From Conus ventricosus (Eukaryota > Mollusca > Gastropoda > Neogastropoda > Conidae), in NCBI GenBank assembly GCA_018398815.1, contig CM031614.1:46313373-46377372 (forward strand): a stretch of DNA of 64,000 nt, read 5' to 3'. Position numbers and translations under genes: made by a program. The notes under the pieces are model-generated. The model worked only from the letters and a program-made list of their open reading frames with translations, was not told where the DNA came from and made no database searches. Shown in pieces: positions 11,194-22,778 of this stretch; position 1 is the stretch's first letter, and the number at the start of each line of letters is the position of its first letter.

Positions 11194-11799
11194 AACAACC
11201 ACATGTGCAACATCCAAGCATACCTGTATGTCGAGGGGTGATCATGAATACAGGGTACAATAGGGACGAAGGAAAAGAAGTGGTCAGGGGGGAAGGGGGA
11301 AAAATGTGTGTGTGTGCGTGTGTGTGTGTGTGTGTGGTGTTGCAAGTTAGTGTGGTGTGGTGTGTGTGTGATTTTGTGGAATATATAGTGGGTTGTTGTT
11401 GCAGTGGTGACCGGTGTAATCATGTACTTGGGTTGGGATGCAGGTGATGCGGGGGAAGGAAGAGCGGGGGGGGGGTGGGGGGGGGGGGGGGGGGGGGTGG
11501 TGGGAGGGGGAGGAAGGAGTACAGGGTAGATCAGAGGGTAGGTAGTTGATTGGTATAGAACATGGGGTGTGGTGAAAGTGAAAGATGAAGAGGGTGGATA
11601 AAAAAAAAAATTTTAAAAAAAAAAAAGTAAAGGGGGGGGGGATTTAAGGGAAGGATAAAACAAAATTAAGATTAATAGATGGAGGGTGGCTGTAACTACT
11701 GTATGAAGTGAGTGAAGGGATGTGGGTGGTGTATGTATGTGTGTGTGTATGTGTGTGTGTTGGTAGGGGATATTGCCAACTGATGTGGAAGTGGTGGGT

Positions 11800-12022
11800 A
11801 TGTTGTTTGGTTATTGTTGGATATTGATGCCTTGGGGTGTAGTGTGCCCAGTTTGGCAATGAGATGGGATTCTGAGTTGTGCGTTCAAAGCTGTCACTCT
11901 GTGACTGCCAGAGTGCCATAACTTTGACAAGGTCGATGTTGTGTTGGTGTGGTTGAAGTGTAGGGCGACGGGTTTGGGTCGGTGTGGCGGATATTCAGCC
12001 AGGTGTTCAGAGATGCGTGTTT
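11800..12022 (-). pseudogene. Penelope-like GIY-YIG endonuclease fragment, left arm
   Basis: Minus-strand reading gives TSRTLETRISEHLAEYPPH, then RPKPVALHFNHT, and later GINIQQ at the end. This mirrors the right-arm copy but with frame breaks after HFNH. Truncated at its 5' end, it cannot encode a working protein. Confidence 0.65.
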
Positions 12023-12044
12023 CAAGTGTGCGTGATGTTTGAAA

Positions 12045-12290
12045 CATCACGCACACTTGAAACACGCATCTCTGAACACCTGGCTGATATCCGCCACCAC
12101 CGACCCAAACCCGTCGCCCTACACTTCAACCACACCCAACACAACATCGACCATGTCAAAGTTATGGCACTCTGGCAGTCACAGAGTGACAGCTTTGAAC
12201 GCACAACTCAAGAATCCCATCTCATTGCCAAACTGGGCACACTACACCCCCAAGCATCAATATCCAACAATAACCAAACACACATACCCA
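12045..12290 (+). pseudogene. Penelope-like GIY-YIG endonuclease fragment, right arm
   Basis: One open frame reads TSRTLETRISEHLADIRHHR, RPKPVALHFNHT, VKVMALWQSQSDSFER and TQESHLIAKLGTLHP. The order R-x3-H ... HF ... E-x-x-LI-x-KLGT is the C-terminal half of the endonuclease that follows the reverse transcriptase in Penelope-like elements. In that family the R and the late E are catalytic-site residues. The GIY and YIG strands and the whole reverse transcriptase are missing, so this is a 5'-truncated copy. Confidence 0.7.
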
Positions 12291-12755
12291 CCACTTCACA
12301 TCAGTTGGCAATATCCCCTACCAACACACACACATACACACACACATACATACACCACCACCACATACCCTTCACTCACTTCATACAGTAGTTACAGCCA
12401 CCCTCCATCTATTTAATCTTAATTTTGTTTTATCCTTCCCCTTAAATCCCCCCCCCCCCCCCCCCCCCCCCCCACTTTACTTTCTTTTTTTTTCTTTTTT
12501 ATCCGCCCTCCTTCATCTTTCACTTTCCACCACACCCCATGTTCTATACCAATCAACTACCTACCCTCTGATCTACCCCGTACTCCTCCTCCCCCCTCCC
12601 ACCACCCACTTCCCCCCCCCCCCCCTGCTCTTCCCTTCACCCCCGCATCACCTGCATCCCAACCCAAGTACATGATTACACCGGTCCACCACTGCAACAA
12701 CAACCCACTATATATTCCACAAAATCACACACACACCCACACCACACTAACTTGC

Positions 12756-12811
<56 letters not shown>

Positions 12812-12942
12812 CACACACACATTTTTCCCCCTTCCCCACTGACCACTTCTTTTCCTTCGTCCCCATTGTACCCTGTATCTCATGATCACCCCTCGACATA
12901 CAGGTATGCTTGGATGTATGCACATGTGGTTGTTGGTGTGTG

Positions 12943-12983
<41 letters not shown>

Positions 12984-13410
12984 CCCAATATATAGACCAC
13001 CATCATCATTACATATTACCACCACTCATAAGATACCCTATGTATAACCCCCCTTTTTTCTTTTCTTTTTCTTTTTTTTTCCCTCAGTTCCCCCCCCCCC
13101 CCCCCCCCCCCCCTTTTTTTTTTCCCCTTACCATTATTATCAATCCACCATTACCACAACCATCACAAAGATATCACACCATCCCAATAAACTAGACACA
13201 CAACCCTATCATATCACACACACACACCTCCCCCTAAGCAAACCCCCCCCCCCTCCTTTTCTTCTCCCATAATCCCCCATGTCATTTCCGCCTACCGGCT
13301 ATTCTCCCCACCACATGGACAACAACGGATGAGTCATTTTTCGTTCTTTTTTTCGTTTTTCGTTCTTTGTTTGTACTGTCCCAAATGTTAAATGTGATTT
13401 ATTTTTTCGC

Positions 13411-13460
13411 CTGAAGAAGACCCAAGTGGTTGAAATGCATCGTGTCTTGTCATGTGCTTT
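13411..13460 (+). ncRNA. Penelope-like terminus with hammerhead-like core
   Basis: CGCCTGAAGAAGACC, AAGTGGTTGAAATGCATC and GTGTCTTGTC occur in order. CTGAAGA and GAAA are the two core strings of a hammerhead ribozyme. The spacer GACC-CAAGT-GGTT can form a 4-bp stem II, with one extra A after the first core. Penelope-like elements are known to carry hammerhead motifs. Stems I and III are not obvious here, so activity is doubtful. Confidence 0.35.
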
Positions 13461-13673
13461 GTTTGTCAATGTCATTGGCGGTAAGAAACAAACTCTATTT
13501 CCAATATTTATCATCAGGGAGCCATATTTATTTGATATTTTACTCAATAAGATAACCCACACATGCTTGGACCTATTCCAATCAAATCTTCTTTGTTGAA
13601 GTATTGTCTATGAAGGGTGAAATTTTGAGATGTCGGGGGGAGTTATCTGATCAGTAAATCGAAGGAATACAAA

Positions 13674-13764
13674 AGTGTGTGTGTGTGTGTGTGTGAGCAC
13701 GTGTATGTATGTGTGTGTGTGTGTGTGTGTATGTTTGTTGGGGGGGGGGGGGGGGGGGGGGGGT
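13674..13764. repeat. (GT)n and poly-G tract
   Basis: GT at 13675-13694 and 13711-13730, then a poly-G run at 13741-13763, in intron 2. Confidence 0.9.
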
Positions 13765-13907
13765 GGGGGGAATAGCAGTTCTACAGTAACAGAGGCCATA
13801 ACTTTTAATTGTGTGCAGCGGATGGCTTAAATTCTCAGGTTGTCTCCCTTCCCTGCAGAGGGATTGGTTAAATGCTCGGGCTTGCCTCCCTTTCTCAGAT
13901 GGGTTTG

Positions 13908-13938
<31 letters not shown>

Positions 13939-14031
13939 CTTTTACTTTCTGTGAAGTAATTGAGTGTAAACATATGTAACTTTAAGTTAAATACTCTGTA
14001 ATGCTTTAATGGGTGAGACTGATGTGTTCAG

Positions 14032-14211
14032 ACTTTCCCTGGTCCGACCAGCTGCAAGAGAAGCTGAGGTCCGTGTTCCGTATGAAGGAGTTGCGTCCCA
14101 TGCAGCTACAGACGATGAACGCTACCATGGCAGGACGTGACTGTCTGCTCATCATGCCCACAGGGGGCGGCAAGAGTCTCTGCTTTCAGCTGCCAGCTCT
14201 GTCGTCTAAAG
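14032..14211 (+). CDS. RECQL: RECQL-like helicase, exon 3: motifs 0 and I
   Basis: The acceptor TGTTCAG ends at 14031 and the donor GTGAGC follows 14211. The exon completes Asp (G|AC) to read DFPWSDQLQEKLRSVF, then ELRPMQLQTMNATMAGRD, the RecQ-specific motif 0 (R-P-x-Q). It ends with MPTGGGKSLCFQLPAL, the Walker A loop that binds ATP phosphates. Length and splice phases match RECQ1 genes. The reading frame is unbroken. Confidence 0.95.
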
Positions 14212-15157
14212 GTGAGCATGCATGTGCACTGTCACAGTATTTTGAGTGGCAATGCAGCAAACATGTTTATAAGCTGTAATGTCTCAAGGTACACTATAAA
14301 AGTACTTTTAGTTAGCATGCCCCATGCATGAGCAAGCAAGCATTGATAGTATTTTGAGGGGTTATTCAGCAAGCTTGTTTATTAGCAATAATACTGCAAA
14401 ACTGGGAAGGGGGGAGGGGGCTCAGTTACATACTGACTTATAAGCAGTAATATTTGAGAAATAAAAAGATAACGTTTTAAATGATGTTGTAAGGATTGGG
14501 TTTTGTGTGTGTGTGTGTGAAAAAAGAAAGAAAGAAAAACGAAAATTGTCAGTGTTTCTATTTTAAGGACAAATTTATAAAATGTTTTAGTCGTAGACCT
14601 TTCTCAAGATTGCTGTCATCACTTCTGAGAAAGGTCTAAGACCAAGCTAACAACTCGACATCACTCTTGAAAAATGTCTAAGACCAGATCATCAACAGTC
14701 TTTTGTCTGTGGACTTCTTTTTTCAAAAACAGTTATCAACATCCACGAAAACTATCAAAGATCTAAACATTGACAATTTTTTGTTCTTGTGTGTGTGTGT
14801 GTGTGTGTGTTTCATTAAAAAGAATCTATCATGAAAATTATATCAACTCAAAGATTCGTTTTTATTGCAACAAAGAGTTATTAGAAGTCGGTATATTATC
14901 TCAGTGTAGTTTAAATGCACATTGTTATAGTATTTGCTAGAACTTGGCAGCAATTGACACGTTAGCTATAATGACTGAAGTTAGACTTGTTCTAATACAT
15001 ATTTGCTAAAGCTTGGCAGCATATTGACGTATGAGCAGTAATGTCTGAAGTTACACTTTTCTACCATTTTGAGGAGCTACACAGATTTGCGAGTAACGAA
15101 TATTCTGCAAGTGTGGTCAGAATCGATCAACAGATTCAGTCGCTGGTTACTGTGCAG

Positions 15158-15463
15158 GCATCACTGTGGTGGTATCGCCCTTAGTGTCACTGATGGAAGA
15201 CCAGGTCATGGCCCTGGAACAGTTCGGCATCGAGGCCGTCATGCTGAACGCCGACGCCAGCAAGGCCACGGTGAAGGACACTCAGGACGCCATGACGGAT
15301 CCCAAGGCCACGCTGCGGCTCATCTACGTCACGCCGGAGAAGCTGGCAAAGTCGAAGCGGTTCATGAACCGGCTGGAGAAGATGTATGAGGTGGGGCGCT
15401 TCGCTCGACTGGTGATCGACGAGGTGCATTGCTGCTCTCAGTGGGGCCATGACTTCCGGCCAG
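15158..15463 (+). CDS. RECQL: RECQL-like helicase, exon 4: motifs Ia and II
   Basis: The acceptor CTGTGCAG ends at 15157 and the donor GTCAGT follows 15463. It reads [20 protein letters not shown] (motif Ia), then [18 protein letters not shown], typical of the RECQ1 subfamily. [17 protein letters not shown] follows: motif II (DEVH, Walker B, Mg-ATP hydrolysis) running into the aromatic-rich loop that couples ATPase to DNA in RecQ proteins. The frame is open throughout, with GC-rich third positions unlike the introns. It ends in phase 1, joining D-Y-K of exon 5. Confidence 0.96.
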
Positions 15464-16554
15464 GTCAGTGGACCGAGGCTTGGGATTACAAGCATTGTCT
15501 GCAGCATGGTGGTGTTTGTGCTAGTTGAAGCTTAAGGGTGGTATGGTGGGTAGAGTGCAGAGCAAGAAACGCTTGCTCCTTAGTTTGAGGCATGCTCAGC
15601 AGGAGTGAGGAAAGTTTCCTGGGTTGCAATACCGTTTTTTGTTTTTTTTTATATGGTCCATCGTTTCAAATTAGTTCTCAGTAAACTTGGTCACCATGCT
15701 AGTCTGCTACCTGTCCTAGCACAATGTATAGCTGCAAAACCAACGAGTCCTGTTTGTGGCTTGCATCAAGAACATGTGGGTGATGGTTGGGTAACTCCCC
15801 CCACCACCACCTCTTCCTACCTAGCGGATTACCAGGCTGGTTTCCAACTTCATAGTATCATTGCTTTTGGGAATTTCTGGTCTAGAAGTTCTGTGTCTTC
15901 TTTTGCCCTTTGCATTTCTGCCTCTTTTTTCTCACTGTCTGTTATTTTAAAAAGTCTTTGTCTCTGTTTTTTTAATTCTTCACAAGCCACTGTTCTCAGG
16001 CAGTCAAGCAGTGTGTTTTACACACTGTGGTGGACACTAGCTCTTGTTCTGCAGTATTATTTGCCATTTGGTCTTCTTCCAATAATTTTTGTTGTAATAT
16101 TGTTCTTTCTCTGATCTGGACTTGATGAATTTAAGGAGATTGGTTGGCACTTGCAACATTTCGAAGATTAATCTGCATTAGGGGTTTAGTGGTCAGTGAT
16201 CTAACTGACTTTATATTGTGTGTTATCAGGTTTAACTTAAATGTTTTGTGACTTGAGAAAGGAAAACAGAAGTTCACAGATCCATCAAAATGATAATATT
16301 TATGTCATTTTCTTATATGAAATTAGCAAGCATTGTATCAATTCTTTCTGTCTTCAGAATGGGTGTCATCCGGGTCATTGAAGCATCACAACAACATTGC
16401 TGGATTCTGTAAAACAAGAATACTTCAAGAACAGCTAGCATCACAGATGCACAGGACTTTCACTTTCATAACAAGCAGTGAGCTACATATCTCGTAAGAA
16501 TGGTAAAAAAAAATTTTGTAAGTAATTCTTAGTAAATCAGCCGATTAACATGGA

Positions 16555-16690
16555 CAAACAAAGTGCAAGACAAAACACGGCGCGTTTCAACTTCTTAGAT
16601 CTTCTTCAGGCAAGATAAACAACATTCAGGACAATGAAAACGAAAAACGAGCAATCACTTATCTTCTCAAATTTGGCACAAGATGGGCAT
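16555..16690 (-). mobile_element. Penelope-like element terminus, solo copy
   Basis: On the minus strand this reads AGATAAGTGATTGCTCG, then TGCCTGAAGAAGATC, GTTGAAACGCGCCG and TGTTTTGTCTTGCAC. The block order equals the plus-strand copies at 13.3-13.46 and 37.01-37.12 kb. No coding sequence is attached. It sits in the intron before exon 5. Confidence 0.6.
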
Positions 16691-16776
16691 TTATGAGTGT
16701 TGTTAGAGGGGTGATATGCCTGTGAAAATGTGTACAGTCCGCAAGTGGCATGTGTGACTGTGGTGGTGTGTTTCAG

Positions 16777-16942
16777 ACTACAAGTTTCTGGGCATCATGA
16801 AGCGTCAGTTCCCCAAGGTGCCCCTGCTGGGTCTGACAGCCACAGCCACCCTGAAGGTGCTGGAGGATGTCAAGACCATCCTCAACATCCCGACTGCCTG
16901 CTGCTTCGCTCCTCCTTCAACCGACCCAACCTCTACTATCAG
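16777..16942 (+). CDS. RECQL: RECQL-like helicase, exon 5: motif III
   Basis: The acceptor GTTTCAG ends at 16776 and the donor GTGAAT follows 16942. It reads [32 protein letters not shown] (motif III, LTATAT) and ILNIPTA in one frame, then [11 protein letters not shown] in another. The latter is the start of RecA-like lobe 2. A missing C after 16907 (TTCCGC read as TTCGC) reconciles the two frames. It also makes the exon end at a codon boundary, exactly what exon 6 (VRPKP) needs. Confidence 0.92.
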
Positions 16943-17057
16943 GTGAATGGTCAGCAGATGTAAAGAGGAAAAGGCCACCAAGAGAGTTTGACATGAACTC
17001 ATTGGTATGGATTGGTGTAGGTGTGGATCAGTATAGGTATGGATTGGGAGAGGAAAT

Positions 17058-17275
17058 CTAAACTCGGATCACCGTGAGAGCAGAGCATGAAGGGCCACAG
17101 AATGTGAGGCACTTCTTCCTCATTTATGATATCAGTTACGATCATTATAACGATGATGTGTTTCTGTTTAGGTTAAGACTACATGACAAGACTGACTTCC
17201 AGTATCAAGTGGGCTTAAGTGACACATTTGCGCAATTGGTGAAGAAGTTTGAGTAGTGCTGTCAGGATTTGCAGT
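17058..17275 (-). mobile_element. Old copy of the composite tRNA-SINE (internal part)
   Basis: Blocks matching 41455-41700 in order are: GAGCATGAAGGGCCACAGAA (17084-17103), a weak region where the A/T run and GATGAT segment should be, GACTACATGACAAGACTGAC (17177-17196), and GAAGTTTGAGTAGTGCTGTC near 17245-17265. Divergence is strong and the tRNA head is missing, so this insertion is much older than the pair at 39.7-41.9 kb. Confidence 0.6.
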
Positions 17276-17917
17276 TATCACTTATTGCTGGTGTTTTACT
17301 AGTGCAGATGATGAAATACTGAGAAAAGTGTCAGCCCCCAGTATTGTGTACCTGTTTCAATTTTATGTGAGCAGATTTTTTACGATACTTGTGGTAGGAA
17401 AGTGGGCCTTTCTGTTCATGCACTTCGTGTTGACCACTTTATGAGACCCATTTGCTTGGGCAACATTGTTGTACTGAATTGAAAAATTACTTTTACAATC
17501 TCTGGATAAATCTTTCAACATATGAAGCTGAGTAATTGGTCCAGTTTTATTTTCATAGTTGCATATCACACATATAGTATCATCATGTAGAAGTCAGGAT
17601 GGCTTAATCTCTGGTTGATTAATTATTCTGATGAGTTTCAAACCCACAACACCCATCCCATAGTCTGTGACACTATTCATTTCACCATGTGGCTCGTTGC
17701 AGTACTTGTCTATCTCTTGCCCTCTTCTTGGCTCCAGTTATGTATGTTGTCGGCTGTCCTCTTTTTTTTTTGCGAATATGGCAGTTCACAAATATGAAGA
17801 CATGTACAAATACATTTTTGAGCATAGCCAGGTGTTCTTGTTTATTTGGTTTGCAGTTTGATTTGTGTTCATGTTTATTGTAAACACTTGGTCATTCAGT
17901 TGATTAGATGGATAAAT

Positions 17918-18035
17918 GTTCTTAATCATCATCATCATCATTATAATCATCATCATTATTGTCATCATTATTATTATCATCATCATCATTATTGATTTTT
18001 ATTTTCATGATTATTATCATTGTTATTATCATCAG
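17918..18035. repeat. Imperfect (ATC/ATT)n microsatellite
   Basis: ATCATC, ATT and TATC triplets in the intron between exons 5 and 6. Reading frames here are low-complexity. Confidence 0.85.
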
Positions 18036-18333
18036 TATGGTGCTTAATGCACAGAATTTGCAGTATATTTCAGGCTTATCATTTTCACTTTGTAACGATT
18101 GGTACGGGTTCAACTTGCAAACTTTGCAGTATATGTTTTAGGCAAGTCATTGTCTTCCTATCTTGTATGGCAAGTGTTTGATTCATCAAATTTAAAGTGT
18201 ATGTTTCTTGCGCATCATCTTTCACTCGACCTTAACATGCAAAACTAGCCTGATTCACAGAGTGTGCAGCATGTATTTCAGGTGCGTCGTTTGTTTCTTT
18301 ATCATGTGATATATAGAGGTGTTGACTGACCAG

Positions 18334-18415
18334 GTGCGCCCCAAACCCTCGTCTCAGGAGGAGGTAATCACAGACATGAGTCACCTCATCACCTCCCAGT
18401 TCCCACAACAGTCAG
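18334..18415 (+). CDS. RECQL: RECQL-like helicase, exon 6: start of lobe 2
   Basis: The acceptor TGACCAG ends at 18333 and the donor GTAGGT follows 18415. Its 82 bp encode VRPKPSSQEEVITDMSHLIT and SQFPQQSG, equivalent to the segment between the RPNLYY strand and motif IV in RECQ1. The phase in (0) and phase out (1) fit both neighbours. It is too short to be found by length alone. Confidence 0.88.
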
Positions 18416-18855
18416 GTAGGTGATCAGATTCTTGGCTACCTGCTTTCCATGTTTTGCTTCTATCAGCTCTGGGAGCAGGGAGGGAGAGGGGTCAGGTGGG
18501 GGAGGAGGGAGAGGAGAGGTGTTAGGTGACACGTTACTGAAAAAAACCCTGCAGTATGGTATATAACTCTTTTCAAGCTCTGTGTGTGCATGCGTAGGGC
18601 GTCCGTGCATGAGCCTACATTGTAAGTGTGTGCAGTATGTAAACTTTTTCCAAACTTTGTATGAGTGTATATGAGAAAAAGAAGGAGTATGAGAGAGAAT
18701 TGACAATCTTACAGGTATGTATGTGTTTGCTGGAATTACATACCCCTCAACACTACCCCACCCCCCACCACCATCCCCCTACCAGCCTTTCCATCCAGGC
18801 TGTCTGCTTTTAGAGGATGTAGAGTGATGGTTATAGCATTGAAAAAGTTTATGAA

Positions 18856-18886
<31 letters not shown>

Positions 18887-18915
18887 GTAATGTATGTTCC
18901 TACCGCATGTTGCAG

Positions 18916-19064
18916 GAATCGTGTACTGTTTCTCACAGAGGGAGGCAGAGGAGGTGGCCGTAGGCCTGCAGAAACATGGCATCCAGTCGCTTTGTTACCA
19001 TGCCAACGTGCCTGCCAAGCAGCGCAGCCGTGTCCACCAGCTGTGGTCCACTGACCAGATCAAG
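18916..19064 (+). CDS. RECQL: RECQL-like helicase, exon 7: motif IV
   Basis: The acceptor TGTTGCAG ends at 18915 and the donor GTGAGA follows 19064. It reads GIVYCFSQREAEEVAVGL (motif IV, with the YCFSQ signature of RecQ) and HGIQSLCYHANVPAKQRSRV, ending TDQIK. Codons are complete at its 3' end and the frame is open. A T-run of about 28 lies at 18855-18882, upstream of the acceptor. Confidence 0.95.
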
Positions 19065-19625
19065 GTGAGAAGAAGATGGAGTGGTGGTACTGACAGGCCA
19101 AATTTCCCTCAGATTTTTTTTGTCATGCAGGTTTCTTTTGGGTGTTAAGGGTCAGGGTTCTTCACAGATCTGGGGGTTAAAAAAAAAACCCAATAATGTG
19201 CTATTGCAACAATAACCAAAAAAAAAAAGGTGAACAGAAGCATGATGAACAGTTTTATGCATCATGGGTATCCAGGAACAGCTGTATTCTCCATCTGGTC
19301 AGTGTAATGAAGCAGAAGTGAGTCTTTCACATTTTTTTCTTGCAAATGGAAGTAGAATACTGTTCTCATGTCTCTAAAATAAATTCTGAAAAAGGGAGGA
19401 AAAAAGGCGTAAAAGATACATGCGCTTATCATACAATATTTCTGCTGTCCATTACCCAATGTTCTGGGAAGAAACAGATGAATTGGGCTGTTAAAATTCC
19501 TACATCATGTAAACATGTTCAGTGGCAGATTTTTCACATAGCACAAGTTTTTAACTACCTCCCATAATGATAACTCCCTTCATTCTGTCATGTTGTTTGG
19601 GTAAAGAGCAACCTCTGACCTTTCT

Positions 19626-20425
<800 letters not shown>

Positions 20426-21404
20426 TAATCTTAATGAAAGGACAGGTCAGTTTTCAGAATAGAATGTGGTGCTCCAGGTTCTTGCACCCACAGGACTCAG
20501 GATTTTTATTCTTATCCGTGGCAGCAACATTGCTAGGAAGATTAGCGCAGATTGCATCTCCACAGTGCCTGGCACAAGGAAAATCCATCATCTCCGGGTC
20601 TTGGAGGAGGAGGTTCTGGCAATCAGGCTACAGGCTTGCTATTGTGAGTTCTACCGAGTTGAACTGTACAATCACTGTCTTTGAAAGCCTCATGTTGGTG
20701 AATGGAAAGTGGTCAGACTGAATCACAGTGGGCCTTCTTCATTTCTGCCTCCTCTTGCAGCATGAAGTCCAGTCAGAATGACGCTTTCTGATGACGGGAA
20801 TCAGTTTGACAGTGAGTTTGAGGGGACAGGCACTGGAATTGCTGATTGCTTGCAAGAAAATCCAGAGTTTGATAACAGAGAGTGTTCGGATCATGAAGAT
20901 GAAGTGAGTTTTTTTTTTGTAAAAGCAGTACAGTGATTATCTACACCCCAAAAAGTATAATGAAATGAATGTTGTGATGAGAAATTGTGATCGGTGTCAG
21001 AAGCAGTGTCCTTTTTTGTAGTTGTGGTGTAACTGGCAGATAGCGGCTTCCTCTTTCCAATAGAAGATGCAGTCACTGAAATTTTGAATAATTCTGAATG
21101 TGTCAGAAATGTCATGCACTTCTGTTTCGTTCAGATTTTACTGACATGCAATTTGTCTTGAGATGAAAGGTCTTCAATTTCATAAAGAAATTTGGAGAGC
21201 AAAAAGAAGTGATGAGAGTGTTGGGAAAGGGGGCGGGAGGGGGGTGGGGGTTGTTTAATTGGTTTTGCAGGTTTTCTTTTTTTTTTAAATACTGCAATCG
21301 TGATTTACAAATACTTCAGATAGCAAGTTCTGACACCCCTAAGTCTGCAAAAGATGTAAGAGGACGCAGTTTAATGTGCACGTACGTGTGTGTTGTTGTG
21401 TGGT

Positions 21405-21452
21405 GTGTGTGTGTGTGTGTGTTGTGTGTGTGTGTGTGTGTGTGTTCATGTA
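21405..21452. repeat. (GT)n tract before exon 9
   Basis: GT/TGTTG repeats run almost to the acceptor CATGTAG at 21447-21453. Another GT tract lies at 21678-21722, after the exon. Confidence 0.9.
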
Positions 21453-21453
21453 G

Positions 21454-21592
21454 GTCGGGATGGGAAACGGTCACACTGCATCCTGTATTATCGCTTTGCG
21501 GATGTGGCACGTCAGAGCACCATGGTGTTCACTGAGCGGACGGGTCTGGACAATCTGTATGGCATTGTGGCCTACTGCATTGATGTGTCTGG
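21454..21592 (+). CDS. RECQL: RECQL-like helicase, exon 9: start of RQC domain
   Basis: It completes RAGRDG and reads SHCILYYRFADVARQSTMVF, then GLDNLYGIVAYCIDVSG. This is the helical start of the RecQ C-terminal (RQC) domain just before the first zinc cysteine. The donor GTAAGG follows 21592, leaving two bases that complete Gly with the first base of exon 10. Confidence 0.93.
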
Positions 21593-22744
21593 GTAAGGCT
21601 TATGTGTGGGAGAGTGTCATTGTTCTTCTTTTGCATTTTTCTTCAACATTTTGATTTGTACGAGTAGGGGGAAAATGTGTGTGGTGTGTGTGTGTGTGTG
21701 TTGTGTGTGTGTGTGTGTGTGTCCATCTACCCAGGTTTTGAATCAAGTTTTCCTTCTCATAGGTTGGCTGCCAACCAAAATTGATGAGCGCAGTCTTTCT
21801 TGCCGACCCAATGGTACTGGTTAATGAGACAGGGATAATTTCTGGTGTTCCTATGAGCTCAGGACTGAAGGAGAGGCCATATGCATATAGTTCCTGCCTG
21901 ACAACCCTACAGTGGCCCCATAGCCATCTGTGAGGAAAAGCCGGACGTACAGCCCAGACTTCACCTGTCCTGATATGACGAAATACCCATTGCAGAATGC
22001 CAAAATTTGAGCATTCTTTCCACACCACCAACTGCTGCAGAAAGATGATGGCAGGGAATTACAGCTGCCTGGTTTTTGTGCTTGTGTCTTACAACCTTCT
22101 GTATCATTACTTGCAAGTCAAATGGTCTCAGAATAAATCAGTCCAGATCAACTTTTCACCATGTTAAGAATTTGATGCCAGTCTGTCCAGTTCTCATCTC
22201 TTAGTAAAATAAGTTGATGTTCAAGCGAGACATAACCATAGGTCTGTTAGCAGTTTTCAGTCCTATTTCATAGAAACCAATGTCAGATGGAGAGGAAACT
22301 TTTTATTACAATGCTTACGTTGACATGAAATGTTCCGCAACTGCCAGCACCAAACAGGAAATTACGGCCATGAGATAGCTACCATCAGCTGAACAGCAGA
22401 AACAGGTCATCATTTTCTGCCTGCAGACATAATAACCATTTAACTACCACTTTTGTATGCATGGTGTAACCATGTGCTGGCCATTCTGTGCTCTTGTGAA
22501 CATGCATATCACACCATGAAAGCATAATGTCAAATCGGGGGGGGGGGACTCTGTAGGGACTGATGCCCACTACTGTATAAGAGCAGTTGTGCAGGCTTCA
22601 GAAGCTCTAAATAGGATCGCCCATTTGATCCTAAATGCCAGTTCGCTGGTGTGGCAGCATTAGAGGAGAAGAAGAACTCGAGAAATTGTGTCGGCTGCTG
22701 GAAACTATTTTGGTGAAAGAAGTCCAGGTGGCTGTCTTTTGATG

Positions 22745-22778
<34 letters not shown>

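Larger units (their letters stand above)
10394..13527. mobile_element. Head-to-head Penelope-like element pair forming a large foldback
   Basis: The centre is at 12041, where GCGTGATGTTT is mirrored with one base between. The arms run outward to 10394-10420 and 13501-13527, which are perfect reverse complements over 27 bp. Each arm is about 1.45 kb of one Penelope-like element: the 3' part of a GIY-YIG endonuclease next to the centre, a 3' region with matching GT/CA and homopolymer tracts, then a shared terminus near 10690-10735 and 13411-13460. The left arm carries about 218 extra bases (10421-10638). Homopolymer lengths differ between arms (poly-G of about 9 at 11632 versus poly-C of about 28 at 12446). 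It lies in intron 2 of the helicase gene. Confidence 0.75.

Noticed and set aside
15605..16114. 169-codon plus-strand frame in the intron between exons 4 and 5
   Set aside because: Hydrophobic, T-rich intron sequence without homology that I recognise, lying inside a well-defined intron.
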